From the NCBI GenBank assembly GCA_021234155.1, contig JAJEKV010000066.1, positions 3,633,159-3,697,158 of the forward strand: 64,000 nt of DNA, written 5' to 3'. The notes beneath the pieces were generated by a model, which was given only the letters and a program-made list of their open reading frames with translations, was not told where the DNA came from and did not search any database. This document shows positions 37,481 to 50,200 of the stretch, piece by piece. How positions within the stretch are numbered: position 1 is the stretch's first letter; each line of letters starts with the position of its first letter. The position numbers and the translations under genes were made by a program. Origin of the DNA: Isoetes taiwanensis (lineage: Eukaryota; Streptophyta; Lycopodiopsida; Isoetales; Isoetaceae).

Positions 37481-37899
37481 CACTCACCTTTGGAATTTTT
37501 AAGCAAAACATCAACCTCATCGAAGTCTTGATCTTTCTTACCATATTTTTGCTTTGAGGGGTGGAGCTATGATCCGAAAGGGTGACTCCAAAGAGGTGGC
37601 ACAAGCCCTGCAAGAGAATGCCTACTTGGTTCAAAGATGTACTTGAGCTTCATACATGCTTCTAGTTTGCACCACCATGACTTCTTCTTCGGTTTAGGAA
37701 CTTCAGAGCTTGGATAAATCTTATAGAGGTGCTTGGTTCAAAAAACCTCACGGAGGTTTAGACTCGGGTCTCTTCTCCTTTTCCCCTGTTTAGCAAAATA
37801 TTCCTTAACAAAGACACCTAGCATCAAGATGACCAACTTCTTTACAAAAGAACAAACAGACATTCCTTTCCAAAGTGACCTTTTCTATTACATTTGGGG

Positions 37900-38861
37900 C
37901 ATACTTGCCAATAGCATATTCGATGGGTGAGAATTCCTATTACAATGAATACATTCGTGGTAAGTTTTACACCGCTCTTGCAGCCTTGAGTTCAACCAAT
38001 TGTTTGGTTATTTCGCTAAGGCTTCAAGAACCTTGGATAGGTCCGACTTGACCTCTGCAACTTGAGAATTGGCTTCTTCCTCTTTAGATTTCTTTTTCTC
38101 TTTTGTATGGCATAGACCGGAATAGAAGGGGGATGATCATAATGTGCATCAAGAACATCGATATAAAACGGGTCATGATTATGAGGAGGAACATGGTGCT
38201 TATCGGGCAAAGTAGAAAGCATCCGGTTAGATCGCTGGTTTTGGCAAAGACCTTGTATATGGAATCAAACCCTTCAGAGCTTGGATTTTGAGCAATTTTC
38301 TTTGGATATCTGGTCTTCTTTGTAGACCATTAATAAAAGCAGTAACTAAAAACAGAGTTGGGATGGTGATTTGTGCTTTTTGACATCTGCTCATGAATGT
38401 ACTAAACCTTTCCTTGTACTGGTTCACACTTTCTCCTGCATGTATAGAAAAACCTTGCAATTCATTAACCAAATCTTGTGGAGCGACTAACTTACCAAAT
38501 CTATCCAGAACTTCTTGACAAGTTCATCCCATGAGGTAGTACCCATCAACTTCTCATAGGTTAACCAAGCACCGACTTCACTCTCATCTTTGAAACATTT
38601 TTCAAATTCTGAAAAGCTTGCATCCTTTCTTGAAACCATGATCCCCGTAATAGTCTTCAAATATTCTCAAAAGTGATTAGCACTCATACTGGAATCAAAG
38701 GTAGGCAAGGGAACAGGGACATTCAACTCAAACTGGTATGGCATGTTCTGAAGTAAGCTAGCTGAGAAGCTTGAAGGCAATGGCCTCTCTCTGCAATGAT
38801 CTGATACATCAATATCTTCCAATGGTTCTGATTCTGCTGGAAATTTTTGCTTTGGAGCCAT
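37900..38861 (-). pseudogene. Gypsy A gag, degenerate
   Basis: Starts ATG at 38861 (MAPKQKFPAESEP). The retrotransposon gag core is visible as EVGAWLTYEKLMGTTSWDEL (about 38570-38510) and SVNQYKERFSTFMSRCQKA (38430-38370), followed by TAFINGLQRRPDIQRKLLKI. A cysteine/histidine cluster near 37950-37880 (ECIHCNRNSHP) may be the remains of a zinc knuckle. Several stops and frame changes. Confidence 0.7.
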
Positions 38862-38882
38862 GAGTTCTGAGATCCAGGAAAT

Positions 38883-38899
38883 TCTCGGTAGAACCTCCA
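38883..38899 (-). other. Primer binding site, tRNA-Gln-like
   Basis: On the minus strand, three bases past the LTR end, the sequence is TGGAGGTTCTACCGAGA. It fits the complement of the 3' end of plant tRNA-Gln (ending ...CCTCCA) with about one mismatch, judged from memory of the tRNA. Confidence 0.6.
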
Positions 38900-38902
38900 A
38901 GA

Positions 38903-40430
38903 TGTTGACCCTCAACCTGGCCTAGAGCATCAAACACAAGAAGCCAACTTGGATGTTCACTCAAGTTGGGGTTAGAACCTCCAGATCACTTAAGGTGATC
39001 AATCTACACAAGAATTTTCCAAAGAAAAAGCTGAATCATAGAGTTTTCATACCTATCCCAATTAGATTTTGGACTCCTTGCTCAAATCAACACAGATCTC
39101 GTGATGCAGATTGATTTCCAAGGTCGATGACTCCGTGACTTACTCAGAAAAGTTGTAGGCAAGCAAAGGTAAAGATCTTGACCAAGTCTGAGTCTTGATC
39201 TGTGAGATATTCTATCTCAAAGTTGGTTCAATTTTTGGTCAATACCAGTCATTGTAGCAAACGGAGCTCAGAGTTTTGTAACTTGAGTTGTAAATTGAAT
39301 TTTAAGGAAATTTCAAGACTAGGATGCTCTATAGACTTCAAAGGTAAGGTGCATGCTGCCAAATCAAAATTTGAATCTCTAAAACTATTTTTTTTTTTGC
39401 ACTTTTTTTGTGGATATCACCGATTTGTATCGCATGCATGCAAAAAATGGTAACTCGAGTTTGGGATGGATTCTTTTTGAAATTTTTATGCACACAGGTG
39501 CAAATAAGATGGGATATGAAGTGCAAATGGTTTAATGCAAGAAAAAATTAGGGGAATTCTTTTCTGTAAAAATGTTTGTGATACAAGAATGCTAGAGGAT
39601 CATGACAGTAGACTTTTTGAATACTTGGCAATCAATTTTCATTGATTTGAAGGTAATACAAGGTGAATAAGGATCTTAGGAACATATATCAGTCAATAAT
39701 GTAGCTTAGGAGGTCAATAATAATATCAAATCAATAGTATCAGTCCAATCTTCTCGATTAAACCGTGGAACACTCGAAACTTCAAGAACGCTCTTCAGAT
39801 CATGCTCAAAGATGATGTATCAATGTCGAGGTTTGATGCGTCCTGGCCTTCAAAAATTCTCTCGTGTCGATCACCCCATTATATTTTCAAATTTTTATGG
39901 ATCCGAATCTTAGGCTTTGATTATGGGTTTGTTTGGTAGCTAAGAGGCGAAGAGAAGTTTCGGGGAGGAATTTAAGGCGTAAAACAGAGGTTCCCGGCCG
40001 ATTCAAGGAGTTTTCTAATTTTAGGGTTCGTGGAGGGAATCTCAGAGTATATTTCGAAAGTATTTTGGAGATTCTCGCCTTTTAAAAATTAAATTTTCAA
40101 TGGTGTAAGTGGAAAAATGACCCTTTGGTTTTTTTGGGATCTCCTAGGAATCTTTGGGGATGCCCTCCAAAAGTTTGGGAGCATATCTGGCCTTGCCACG
40201 TGGCATATAGCATCCTTATGGCATCTAGAGTGATACCTAGGTTATTCACCTAGGGTTTTGACATAGAATTTATTTTTCAAAGGAAAGGGCAAAAAGTGGA
40301 GTGGCATATGAAATAGAAAGGAATTTGTGATAGAATGAGAGTGTGGTTGAGGCATCAAGGCAAAAAATGAGAGGGGGCATGGAGAAATGTAAAGAGGAAT
40401 AATTTAGGAGCAAAAGATTCTAGTTTACCA
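38903..40430 (-). repeat. Gypsy A 5' LTR
   Basis: 1528 bp, with the same ends as the left LTR. Long stretches are identical with the partner (for example about 40130-40250), while other stretches differ by clustered small changes. The promoter for the minus-strand element should lie here. Confidence 0.92.
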
Positions 40431-43400
40431 TTTCCTTGTTTTGAGACCTGATTGGTAAGCACCTGGTAGAAACAGAATGCGTCACATACCGTCAAATGTA
40501 ATGGAATTTGCCTAATAGAATTTCTGGAGCTGCACTTATTCAAGATTGGTATGATGGAGCGGAGCACTAAGGCGTATAGGTTTTTGCTCCTATTTCTTCC
40601 ACAAAATTTCTTTGCATCTGCATTTATTCGTCTCTGTATGACCCATAAAACTTAGTTAGAATTCACGCTGAGAGTAATCCAATGATACATTGCAGTAACT
40701 AAGACTCAACGATTTCAAAGCAACATCTATGGTAAAACTATCAATTTACAAAACTACGCCAACATGAGCCTTCCGTATCCGTTCACAAAATTTGGAGATA
40801 TTAGAAGTGCAGATGATGCATCAATATGCAAACCACCAATGGAATAAACACTCGCATTACCTGATGCAACGATTCATGGGGTTGTGGGCTTTTAGGTTGA
40901 TGCTACACATTCTATAGCAGAAATAGTATTACAATTTCTTGTCTTTAAGTCCATTGATGCGAATGCATCCTCTTCACATTAACTGGATACAACTACATTC
41001 ATTCTAACTACATTCATTCTAACAATCTGCATTATCTTGTAACATAAGGCCTTGGTTGGTGTAGCTAAGATGATTGAAATGCTATAGGAATTGCCATGAA
41101 GGGTAGCTAAGAAATATTTCTACTACACTAATGTTTGCAGTCACATAGTCAATATAATTGTAGACTAAATGTTTCTAATCTCTCACAAAGTTACTAAAAT
41201 GCAACACTCTTGTTCTTACCCTATATTTACAACTGTAAATTAAAGGTTTCAAATGTCTCACAAAGTCAATGCTTCATTAAAATGCAACACTCTTTGTTCT
41301 TACCTCTTACCTTGATATATAGGCTCTCATCTTCAAAAAAATAACATGATATGTACCCATGGTATATGCCATCATGGATTGATTGCTTTCATCTTTTGAA
41401 GTGCAAGCTATATTTGTTGCTTGCGCAAGGAAGTGCAAACTGCATGTGCTCCTCTGTTGCAGTATCTGCATATGCCATAAGGCTTAAAATACAGAAAACA
41501 TAAAGAAATAGAATAGAATGCACACCATAGAACCACAATAGCACAACACACAAATCATCTTCACATACAGAATAATCTAGCCAAGAATAGTGCCTACCTA
41601 GAGATTCCAAGGCACAAACATAATTATCTCAATGTCTTTAAAAACATGGAGCTGCATTTATTGCCTGTAAAAAGGAAGTTCAAAGTGCATTTGTTACCTC
41701 CGTCGTAATATCTACATAGGCAATTGATAACATGGTATGTATCCATGGTGTATGCAATCATGGATTGATTGTTTTCATCCTTTGAAGTGCAAGCTGCATT
41801 TGTTGCTGGTGAAAGGAAGTAACTTAGAACCACAATAGCACAATACACAAATCATCTTCATATACAAAACTATCTAGCCAAGAATCGTGCCTACCTAAAC
41901 AATTCAACAAACAAAATATAATTTGAGCACATAACGAATTCATGAATCCAAAACGAATTCATGAATCCAAAACCTATACGTGGCTCTTGTCAACAAAAGA
42001 TAGAAGGAAACCCTACAAAAAATGATACACTGGTGGAAGCTCACCTGGAAGCTGATGTAATCCTTGCCATAGTCTTCTGATGGCCCAAAATGTTGTAATA
42101 TGTGGAGAGAAATTATAAAAGATCTAGAAGATTCAATTTGCTTAAGCATCAGCTAGGAGTTCTCAAACTCCATCGATCATGGCTTCTTCCGCCATTTGCA
42201 TCATTATTATGTAAATACCTCAAAACAGGGACAGAAACAACTGTAGGGCATCGTGGAGAGCCCCAATTTTCAAATCGGCTCCCTGTTTGCTATAAAATCA
42301 TCATCATCTCTGCAATTATCAGGATTGTTGTGCGATTAGTTGTGGCAGTGGATGGAGCCAGAATGTGCAGGTGAATGGAAATGTCTATCATTTAGAGAAA
42401 TCAGCTGCATATGATGTTTGTATAGACCTCCTTAGATTCAATTTTATGTAGACAGAGTATGGTAGAGAAGGCAATCAATTCTACAGAAGTGGTAAATCAT
42501 CTTATGAAAGCTCATTCCTACAACAAAAAATACAATCTCAACAACCATCTACAATCAACAATCTCATCAAACTAAAATAGTGTACTTGAAAACTCAGAAG
42601 TAGCAAATTTTGGAAGTATAACTGTATCTTAAAATTTCCTATATTGATGTGTAACATACCATCCCCATTACAGCATCCAGAAACTAAGCTTGACTTCCTT
42701 TTGCAACTATCCTCATCGTAAGGCATGCTACCTGGGAAGACAAAAGAAACCAAAATAGTACCAGAAAGAAACCAAAATAGTAAAAATTAAGTTGAACTCC
42801 ATATCTATTGTTTCAACCTTTTGGTAGAGTAGCCAAATTTTTAAAAAACGCAGTCAAATAAGAGTCGAAGGGCATAACACATAACTCGCATGCATGAAAG
42901 CAAAATGCATAAACCGTGCCAAACTATAGCATCCCAAATAAAGCAAAGGACTTGAAAGATTTGAAAAAGGAGGAAGCAAACCAGGAAATCTATTCCTGTC
43001 GCAAACACCCATAAAAAAATTCAACCCCAACAGATGTACTGCCAGATCCGAAAATTTAGGGCCACGGTCACCAAGAGTCGTGAGAGGGGGTTCGTGCCCC
43101 TCGATTCCCCGATTCAAAGCTGGATAGGCCCTCAAACCAAAAATCGGCCCTTTGGGCCCGGATTTCGATCCCCCGGTACCAATTTCGGCAGATGTGATGC
43201 GCTTTTGTTGGGGTAGAGCCACCTCCAACCCGTGATTATGGCAAGAAACCTTCTCTCAGATATGCTCACCGCCAAGCCAAGCAGAAAGCAAGCAAATCTA
43301 GCATGCACCCGGATACAAAAAATATTGCTATATGACCTGAAAGCACCGTGAAATCGCTGGAAAACCAATTCTAATAGGAAATTGTGAATGGATTAAAAGC

Positions 43401-43860
43401 ATACTACATACTTACAGAAAAACCTTGAACTTGGGCATGGCATGCATGCATAGCTGCAATCAGATAAGAAGAGGAATCCCATCGAAAATCGGGTAGAAGA
43501 AGATACGCCTGCCGGAATAGGAGAACGTAGCATCCATATGGCGACGAACTTTTACAATGAAACCCGCTTTTGACCCGCATGGTAACAGAGCATATAGCTG
43601 AAGCTTCAACTCAAAAATACGAATTTTCAAATCATAGGAAAATGCACAAACCAATTTTTGGAATACCGGAAGTTTTTTTCGGCAGTTAAAAGCTTCAAAA
43701 CCTTAGGATATCAACCTGAAAAAAAAAAACTGAAAAGTTTTCCACTTGTCGGAAAAACCAAATTTAAACAATAGGATTTTTATAGATCGCCACCTACCAT
43801 CATTAGTAATAGTAGTTTTTCAAATTATGAATTTCTATTACATATACCACATATGCATCT
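40431..43860. other. Intergenic with minor repeats, no gene recognised
   Basis: AT-rich DNA with short frames only. Small tandem duplications: ctacattcattctaa twice at about 40988-41021, and cgaattcatgaatccaaaa twice at about 41936-41970. A GC-richer patch at 43040-43200 has open frames on both strands without motifs. Confidence 0.45.
41343..41894. repeat. Two spaced direct repeats
   Basis: Copy 1 about 41343-41599 and copy 2 about 41728-41894 share catggattgattg, gaagtgcaagct and agaaccacaatagcac, and both end at an agccaagaat..gtgcctacct stretch. Copy 2 is shorter. The region between them (41640-41727) repeats part of the unit again (gcatttattgcctg, aaggaagt), so this is an irregular local amplification. 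Confidence 0.75.
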
Positions 43861-43864
43861 TAAA

Positions 43865-44220
43865 AAAGCAGTTGTAAGAATAGAATAGAATAAATTTTTT
43901 AACGTCCACAGAGACTAATAGGTCATGGGACCCATACAATGGGCTAGTACAATCATTACTACTAGGATTAAAAAACCCCTGCCTCGAAAGGTTTTCAAGG
44001 GAAAAACCTTTGGAGTAATGATGATACTAGACAAGCGGAGATAATGACTACTGAGGGCTCAGTAATTGCAGACGTTTATCTAGAACCTCAAGTATGTAAG
44101 AGATAACTAATATCCATCTAGATGTCCGAGTCGGTTGCATAACTTCCTTCAAGGTTTAGAGATAAGTGCGATTTGATCACCATATCTAGAAGGATGTCGT
44201 TGCATTGAATGTAGTTCAGA
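43865..44220 (-). mobile_element. Short retroposon with (AGAAT)n tail
   Basis: On the minus strand the unit ends in ...cgttaaaaaatttattctattct, i.e. a pentanucleotide tail as at a retroposon 3' end. Its last ~110 bp (starting cccttgaaaacctttcgagg) recur three times, in the opposite orientation, inside the tandem array at 53.8, 55.8 and 57.9 kb. The 5' limit (about 44220) is a guess. It could be a SINE or the 3' end of a LINE. Confidence 0.5.
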
Positions 44221-44804
44221 CTATGCATTGTTATAAGCTATGTTGTGATAAAGTTTTTTAATATCATCGCATGTTCCTTGATTGTTGATTGAAATTACAT
44301 GTAATTTTAGTACAATATGTCTAAAACTGTAGAATCTACATTTTTTGTTTTTTCTAATTAGAGAAATAGTCAAGTGAAAGCTTAAATGAATACTTAATTC
44401 AAAAGTTTCGCCAAGTCCAAATACATATAAATATAATGGTAATAATAACTTTAGCCAAATATATATCATAAAATACTGTAAGATTTTAAAAAATAGCCAA
44501 ACCATTTTTTATGAAAAAATATATAATGTGCTTAATTTTTTCCCTGATAAGGTCCCTTCAACAAACCTAAAGCCGAAAATAGACATCAGAAGATTTTTTA
44601 TTGTAATGAAGGAATGCCCATTTTTTAAGCCCGCCTTTATTATTCTCAATGTTTTTTCTTGTCTTTATTTTGCATCTTCAAGACTCAAATTACTAATGTC
44701 AATGTAAATTGCGTTGGCAAAATGACTACAGGCACAATGACACTTCGTAACTCAGCGAGGAGGAGGCAACCAAATCATGAAGGCGTCTTGCAAGCACATT
44801 CTCC
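44221..44804. other. AT-rich intergenic, no gene recognised
   Basis: Short frames only; no motif seen. Confidence 0.45.
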
Positions 44805-45271
44805 ACACATTCCCCATACACTCCCCACACACATTCCCCACACATATTCCCCACACATTCTGTATATATTCCGTACAAATACAATACATTAAACCATTGA
44901 AATGGCCATTAACAAACTAAACCATTGAATTAAACCCCCCAAACCCCCCAATTGTTTTTGCTGATATTCGTACATGGCATTCAACGGGGGCGAGGAGCTG
45001 CAATACGTATGCCAGTATATGTGTATAATGCAACTTTTACAATAATTCCGTATTCCTAACTGATAGTTAACTAAAACTTGCTAAAAAATGAGTCGCGTCT
45101 AATGATAGCCAAGATCGCCCGAAATCGACATCCTATGGTCCGAGCCTTCCGTTGGACGCCCTGTACGACAAAAACAATTGGGGGATTTGGGGGGTTTAAT
45201 GCAATGGTTTAATGTGTTATATTTGTACGCAATATGTACTGAATGTGTGGGGAATGTGTGTGGGGAGATAT
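44805..45271. repeat. Imperfect inverted repeat (foldback)
   Basis: Left arm about 44805-44980 (ctccccacacacattccc ... attaaaccccccaaaccc ... ccaattgtttttg) is complementary to the right arm about 45163-45271 (caaaaacaattgggggattt ... atgtgtgtggggag). The left arm carries extra copies of its CCCCACACA and AAACCATTGAA units. The loop is ~185 bp. Possibly a foldback/MITE-like element, or two ends of a lost element. Confidence 0.7.
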
Positions 45272-46694
45272 AATGAGTACAAAGTGTGAATGTGATGATG
45301 AGATGATGAATATGAAGTATAAGTATGAAAATGAGATGGAATGAAGGTGAATGTGATGTGAACTTGCCAAAACAAGAAATTACATGCTTGTACTTGGATC
45401 TGATAGCCATTTTAGAAGTGTAACTCTGCCATGACAGTTAAAGTGAGGGGCAGAGTGTTGCATCGAATTATTCAAGTAAGATGGCTATGATGGAAAGTAC
45501 AACTACTTGAGGTAGATGAATATGGATGATTTTATGGATGCACATGTCATGGAAACATAGAAGAAGAAATCACTAGCAAAATAGCTGTTGGGTAGATGCA
45601 GCTATAAAATGGTACTGGATGGCAAATGAATATGGATGGAAAACATAGTGCACCTATCAGGGAAACATTGCAGTAAGTTATAAAATAATTTCAGATTCAA
45701 CCCCTTATGGAATATGAGGCTTTCACAAGGTCCTCCACATATAAGATGAGGAAGCAAAGGCTTCATAGATGTGGTCAAATTCACATGGCACATGAATGGA
45801 TCAATAGATGAATCTGCATGCACTTGTATACAGCATTAGAATCATTTTTTTCTTTCGTTTGGTCTTCTTTGCTTGCTTTATCTCAGTCTTGGTTCTACAA
45901 ACACAAATCAACTAACATACCAAAGTGAAAATTATTAATTGAGTCCCTAGCATGGAAATTGACTATAAGTCTTATCTAAAATGAAATACTTGAGCTAGAT
46001 TCTACATGAAGAGAGATAAGCAAACATGTTGGTTCCAATATCCTTTCAAATGCAAGATATTGATAGGATTTGGCATTTATATACATGTGGTAATATTTTT
46101 CAGCCAATATGAGCGTGAACCTACAGATTTTAAGACTTCATAAAGCCCTTCCCAAACGTTTCTAAACTTACTAGCTATATCTTCCTTATCTTTATTCCAT
46201 TTGAGTACCAGCTCCCCTTTCTTGAATGTTCCTTGGATTTTTTGGGCAGCTTTGAATGCAGTTAAGTCTTTAGCTTTCCTCAGCAAGTTGGCATTTTCAG
46301 CCTCCAACTTATACTCGTCCAAGTGCAATAGTGCATTCAATCTTTCCTACAAAAAGCATTCTCAAATGACAAACATAACTTGTGAGCTAACCTTAAAGAT
46401 GGTAATTCTAGCTCAATAGATAATACAGACTCAATGACAAATCTAAAATCAAAGGAGTGTGGTTAGTGATAGCCTTAATGGTAACTCTGTAAGCCCATAG
46501 CGCATCCACTATTTTGAAATGTCAGCCCCTCTTGTGCACCTCCACTATCTTCTCCATAATACTCTTTAGAACTTATAGATTCTGCTTGTCCATTACCGTA
46601 GGGATAGTATGAAGAACTCTTGTGTGCTTAACCTTAAGGATATTCAACACGTTAGCAATGATATCATTAATAAAAGGTGTACCTCTGTCTAAAT
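45272..46694 (-). mobile_element. Gypsy B, left part: non-coding tail and integrase end
   Basis: 45272-46080 resembles the low-complexity 3' region of gypsy A (gccaaaacaagaaat, then aactctgccatgac). Then on the minus strand come a GPY/F-like module (KKGELVLKWNKDKEDIASKF, 46230-46170; NVWEGLYEVL) and the integrase core (DRGTPFINDIIANVLNILKV, about 46688-46630). The core is cut at 46694 by the copia LTR and resumes at 52265. No LTR of gypsy B was identified to the left of the foldback. Confidence 0.75.
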
Positions 46695-47270
46695 TGTAAA
46701 TTATCTGCATAATTATGTCATCACACAGGTTTACATGGTTAACCATTGATAATGCAGTTGGTGGCAAAGCATCTGTCAACATCCAGGTTAAAGGGTTCAC
46801 AGATTAAAGGTTCACAGAGGACTTGACAGTTGCAGACAGACAAATACAGCAATGGTCAAGACCATTATAATTGTATATTAGGGTCGAGACCATTGAACTT
46901 TTTACTGAAACAGATGGAGGCAAACTAAATTCGAATTTAGAAATCCCTAAGTGCAAGGGGAAGTCTACACGGATGCCTCAGAGGCCGGAACCATGCCATA
47001 GCGGCCGGATCCGGCCCTATAAAACTAATATGTACAGTAGTTAGATTCATTCCGGAACAGTTAGGGATTTAATGGTTGAAGTTCGATGTGTTGAAACAGG
47101 TTTTCATTATACTTGAGTTTCAAATATTGCTAAAGGTTTATTTGATTGAAATAGAAGAGTGTTGTGCTAAAATACAATGGTTTGAATAACCTTGTAATCA
47201 CAAGCAAAATTGCTAACTTGATTGCTTTGAGTTAAGTGGCCTTGCTAGGTGTTCTTGCTTATAATTTTCA
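46695..47270 (+). repeat. Copia 5' LTR
   Basis: 576 bp, starts TGTAAATTATCTGC and ends ATAATTTTCA. Compared with the 3' LTR it lacks ~90 bp after acagacaaatac, and has 15 extra bases (taacttgattgcttt) near its end. Confidence 0.9.
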
Positions 47271-47272
47271 TT

Positions 47273-47284
47273 TGGTATCAGAGC
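47273..47284 (+). other. Primer binding site, initiator tRNA-Met
   Basis: TGGTATCAGAGC two bases after the LTR end, the standard complement of the 3' end of plant initiator tRNA-Met. The gag ATG follows only 7 bases later. Confidence 0.9.
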
Positions 47285-47291
47285 CAGAACA

Positions 47292-50200
47292 ATGGCAACA
47301 AGGTTCGGTGCAGGATTACTAAGTGCAGTGCAGGTATATAATAGTGGTTCTGGTTTCCAGGTGTGGAAAGATCAGATTCAACATATTGTAGATGTTGAGG
47401 ATCTTTGGGAAATTGTTGATCCCACTAAAGCAGATGTGGTAGATACTAGTGCAGGTGGCACATCAAGTAATATGGCAGCTGTAGAGTCAGCTGGAGGTGA
47501 TGATGCCAGTTCTGAGACCTCTGGTGGTAGGTCTGCTGCAAGGATTGTAGCTGGAGAAAGAGTTGTACAAATAGCAGGTGTGCTGTCTACAAAAGTTAAG
47601 GAAGCAAGAGGCATAATTACAAGCAAAGTTGGACCAATAATTCAGCTGAAACTCAGAGGTATGTCCCCTAGACAGATGTGGATTTACATGCTTAAACATT
47701 ATGAAAGTAAAACTTCATCACAAATTGATGTTTTAGAGAAGGAATTGAGAAATTTGAAATATAATAAAGATGAGGAGGTTTCAGATTTCTTCAATGTGTT
47801 TGATAACCTTGTAGCAGATTTAGATGGTGCAGGAGTTGCTTTGTCTGAAAGGTACTTGGTACTAGCAATTGCTAGAGCAGTAAACTTTAATCCTCGGCTG
47901 TCCCTTTTGATTAGAAATGTGGCTAAGAGTAGGGAAGAAGCCGAAAATATGCTAAGAACAGAAATAGAACAAAACAAATTGACGAGGGAAGAAGATAATG
48001 CTGCTGAAATTTTATATGCTGGAAGGAAGAAAAAGCCTCAGGGTGATAAAACAGTCTATTATAATTGTTATAAGGCAGGGCACATTAAACCAAATTGCCC
48101 CAAACTCAAACAAGAAATTACGTGTTATAATTGTAAAGGGAAAGGACACATAGCTGCCAAATGTCCTAGTCCAAAAGAAAAAGAGTATGGCACGGGAAGG
48201 GAAAGAGGAAGAGATGCAAGAGGAAGAGGATATTTTTCTGGAAGGAGAGGAGGAGCAGCTGGGATACATATCACTCAGGAGAAGACTGAAGCAAAAGAAA
48301 AAGAAGAAACAAGTGATGATGAGGTACATTGTATTTGCTCATTAAATAGCATTGATTCACAAACTAATGAGAAAAATTCTGTGATTGTAGTTGATAGTGG
48401 AGCTGAGAGATCAGTAGTAAGATCTCTGGACATGCTCAAGGATCAACAATCAGCCAAATCAAAACATGTGCAAGTAGGGAATGGAGAATTGCAAACTGTT
48501 GAAGGATGTGGAATGTTACAACTGCTGGACCTTGATGGAAATGTTGTAAATATTGAAAATGTACTCTGTGTTCCTAGTTTGATAAAAAATCTAGTCTCAG
48601 TATGTCAGTTAGTAGATCTTGGTTACAAAATCTTCTTTGAGAAGAGAATATGTAAGATCTTTATGGAGAATAAACTGAAATTTTTGGCAAGACGTGTTGG
48701 AAATTTATTTCAAATTGAAAATGGTCCTATTGATGGAATTAATGCAGTAATGTTGGCTGATTTGGATACTTGGCATAATAGACTTGCACACACACATTAT
48801 AATAATGTGAAATTCATGGCAAAAAAAGGACTCATAGCATGCAATGTGGAGCAGAATCATAAATGCATATGTGAAGGATGTATGCTAGGCAAGATCACTC
48901 GATTACCATTTCCAAAATCATATAAAAGGGCTAAAGGAGTGCTGGATTTGGTACACACAGATTTGTGTGGCCCTCTAAATGTTAGAGGTAAAAGTGGAAA
49001 AAGATATTTCATAACCTTCATAGATGACCATAGCAAAAAATGTAAAGCATATTGCTTGGCTCGAAAATCACAAGCTCTTGAAGCTTTAAAGATGTATGTT
49101 TCAGAAATGGAAAGACAAACAAACAGAAAATTAAAGTGCATAAGGTCAAATAGAGAAGGAGAATATTTATCTGCACAATTTAGATCCTATTGTATAACCA
49201 AAGGAATCAGAAGACAACTAACATGCAGGTATACACCACAGCAAAACGGAGTTGCTGAGAGAAAGAATAGGACATTACTTGATGCAGTTAGATCAATGTT
49301 GAAGTCTTCAGGTCTGCCAAATTATTTGTGGGAAGAAGCATTAAAAACATCAATTTATGTGCAAAATAGACTTCCAACTTCAAGCTTAAAAGGTAATGTA
49401 CAGAATTAGCTTGGTCAAACAAAGAGAATATAGATTATGACATGTTCAAATGCTATGGTTGTCTCGGATACATTCATGTGCCAAAAGAGTTGAAAAAGAA
49501 ATTGGATAATAAAGATGAAGTAGGATATTTTGTGGGATATGATGAGCAAAGCAAAGCATACAGAATGTTTGTGCCTCTCATGAAAAAAATTGTGATAAGT
49601 CGTGATGTGGTCTTTGATGAGCAAACTTATTACAAAGATAGACAAAACGAAAACGCAAACAATGATAAGCTGGCTGATCAGACACAAGCAGAAGGATTCA
49701 GGGTTCTTGAGAATGATGATGACTATAAGAAAAATGATGACAAAGAAATGGAGAATATGGAAGAAACAAAAGCAAGCCTAAGTGAAGAAAAAGAGAATGA
49801 TAGTGATGATAACATGGACAGATCTGCCAACAACAACACTCAAGATATGCAGCAAGAAAAAACAAAAAGAAGAAAAACCCAAGCAGAGAGATTAAAGAAA
49901 GATCTACCATTAACAGAAGGAGAATATGGCAGATTAGGCAGTGGAAGGAGCAGGCGAATTGAGAAACTAGCAAAAATTCCTGATCAAGAGCAAATATTGG
50001 CAATTTTAGAAGATTACATTATCCCAACATCTTATGAAGAAGCAATGAACAACACTGAAAAAGATTTGTGGATCCAAGCAATGAAGGAGGAGATAAAGTC
50101 ATTTGATGATACTGGAACATATGATATTGTACAAAAACCAGAGAATACAAACATTGTAGGAAATAAGTGGATCTACAGAATTAAGACAAATAGTGATGGT

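Larger units (their letters stand above)
30901..40430 (-). mobile_element. Ty3/gypsy LTR retrotransposon A, full length but degenerate
   Basis: Two ~1.5 kb direct repeats bound a 6.5 kb interior whose domains read on the minus strand in the order gag, protease, RNase H-like, RT, RNase H, integrase. LTR ends are TG...CA (TGTTGACC...GTTTACCA on the plus strand). A tRNA-Gln-like primer site adjoins the 5' LTR (right-hand one). No 5-bp target duplication is evident (left flank agagt, right flank tttcc). Stops and frame changes occur in all domains. Between integrase and the 3' LTR lies ~1.1 kb of low-complexity, non-coding sequence (32400-33500) with tandem-like gaatgagtatggatatgg motifs. Confidence 0.92.

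Noticed and set aside
30896-40435. 5-bp target duplication for gypsy A
   Set aside because: Flanks agagt and tttcc do not match.
42854-43368. Overlapping frames on both strands in a GC-richer patch
   Set aside because: Open in several registers, no recognisable domain and no splice context.
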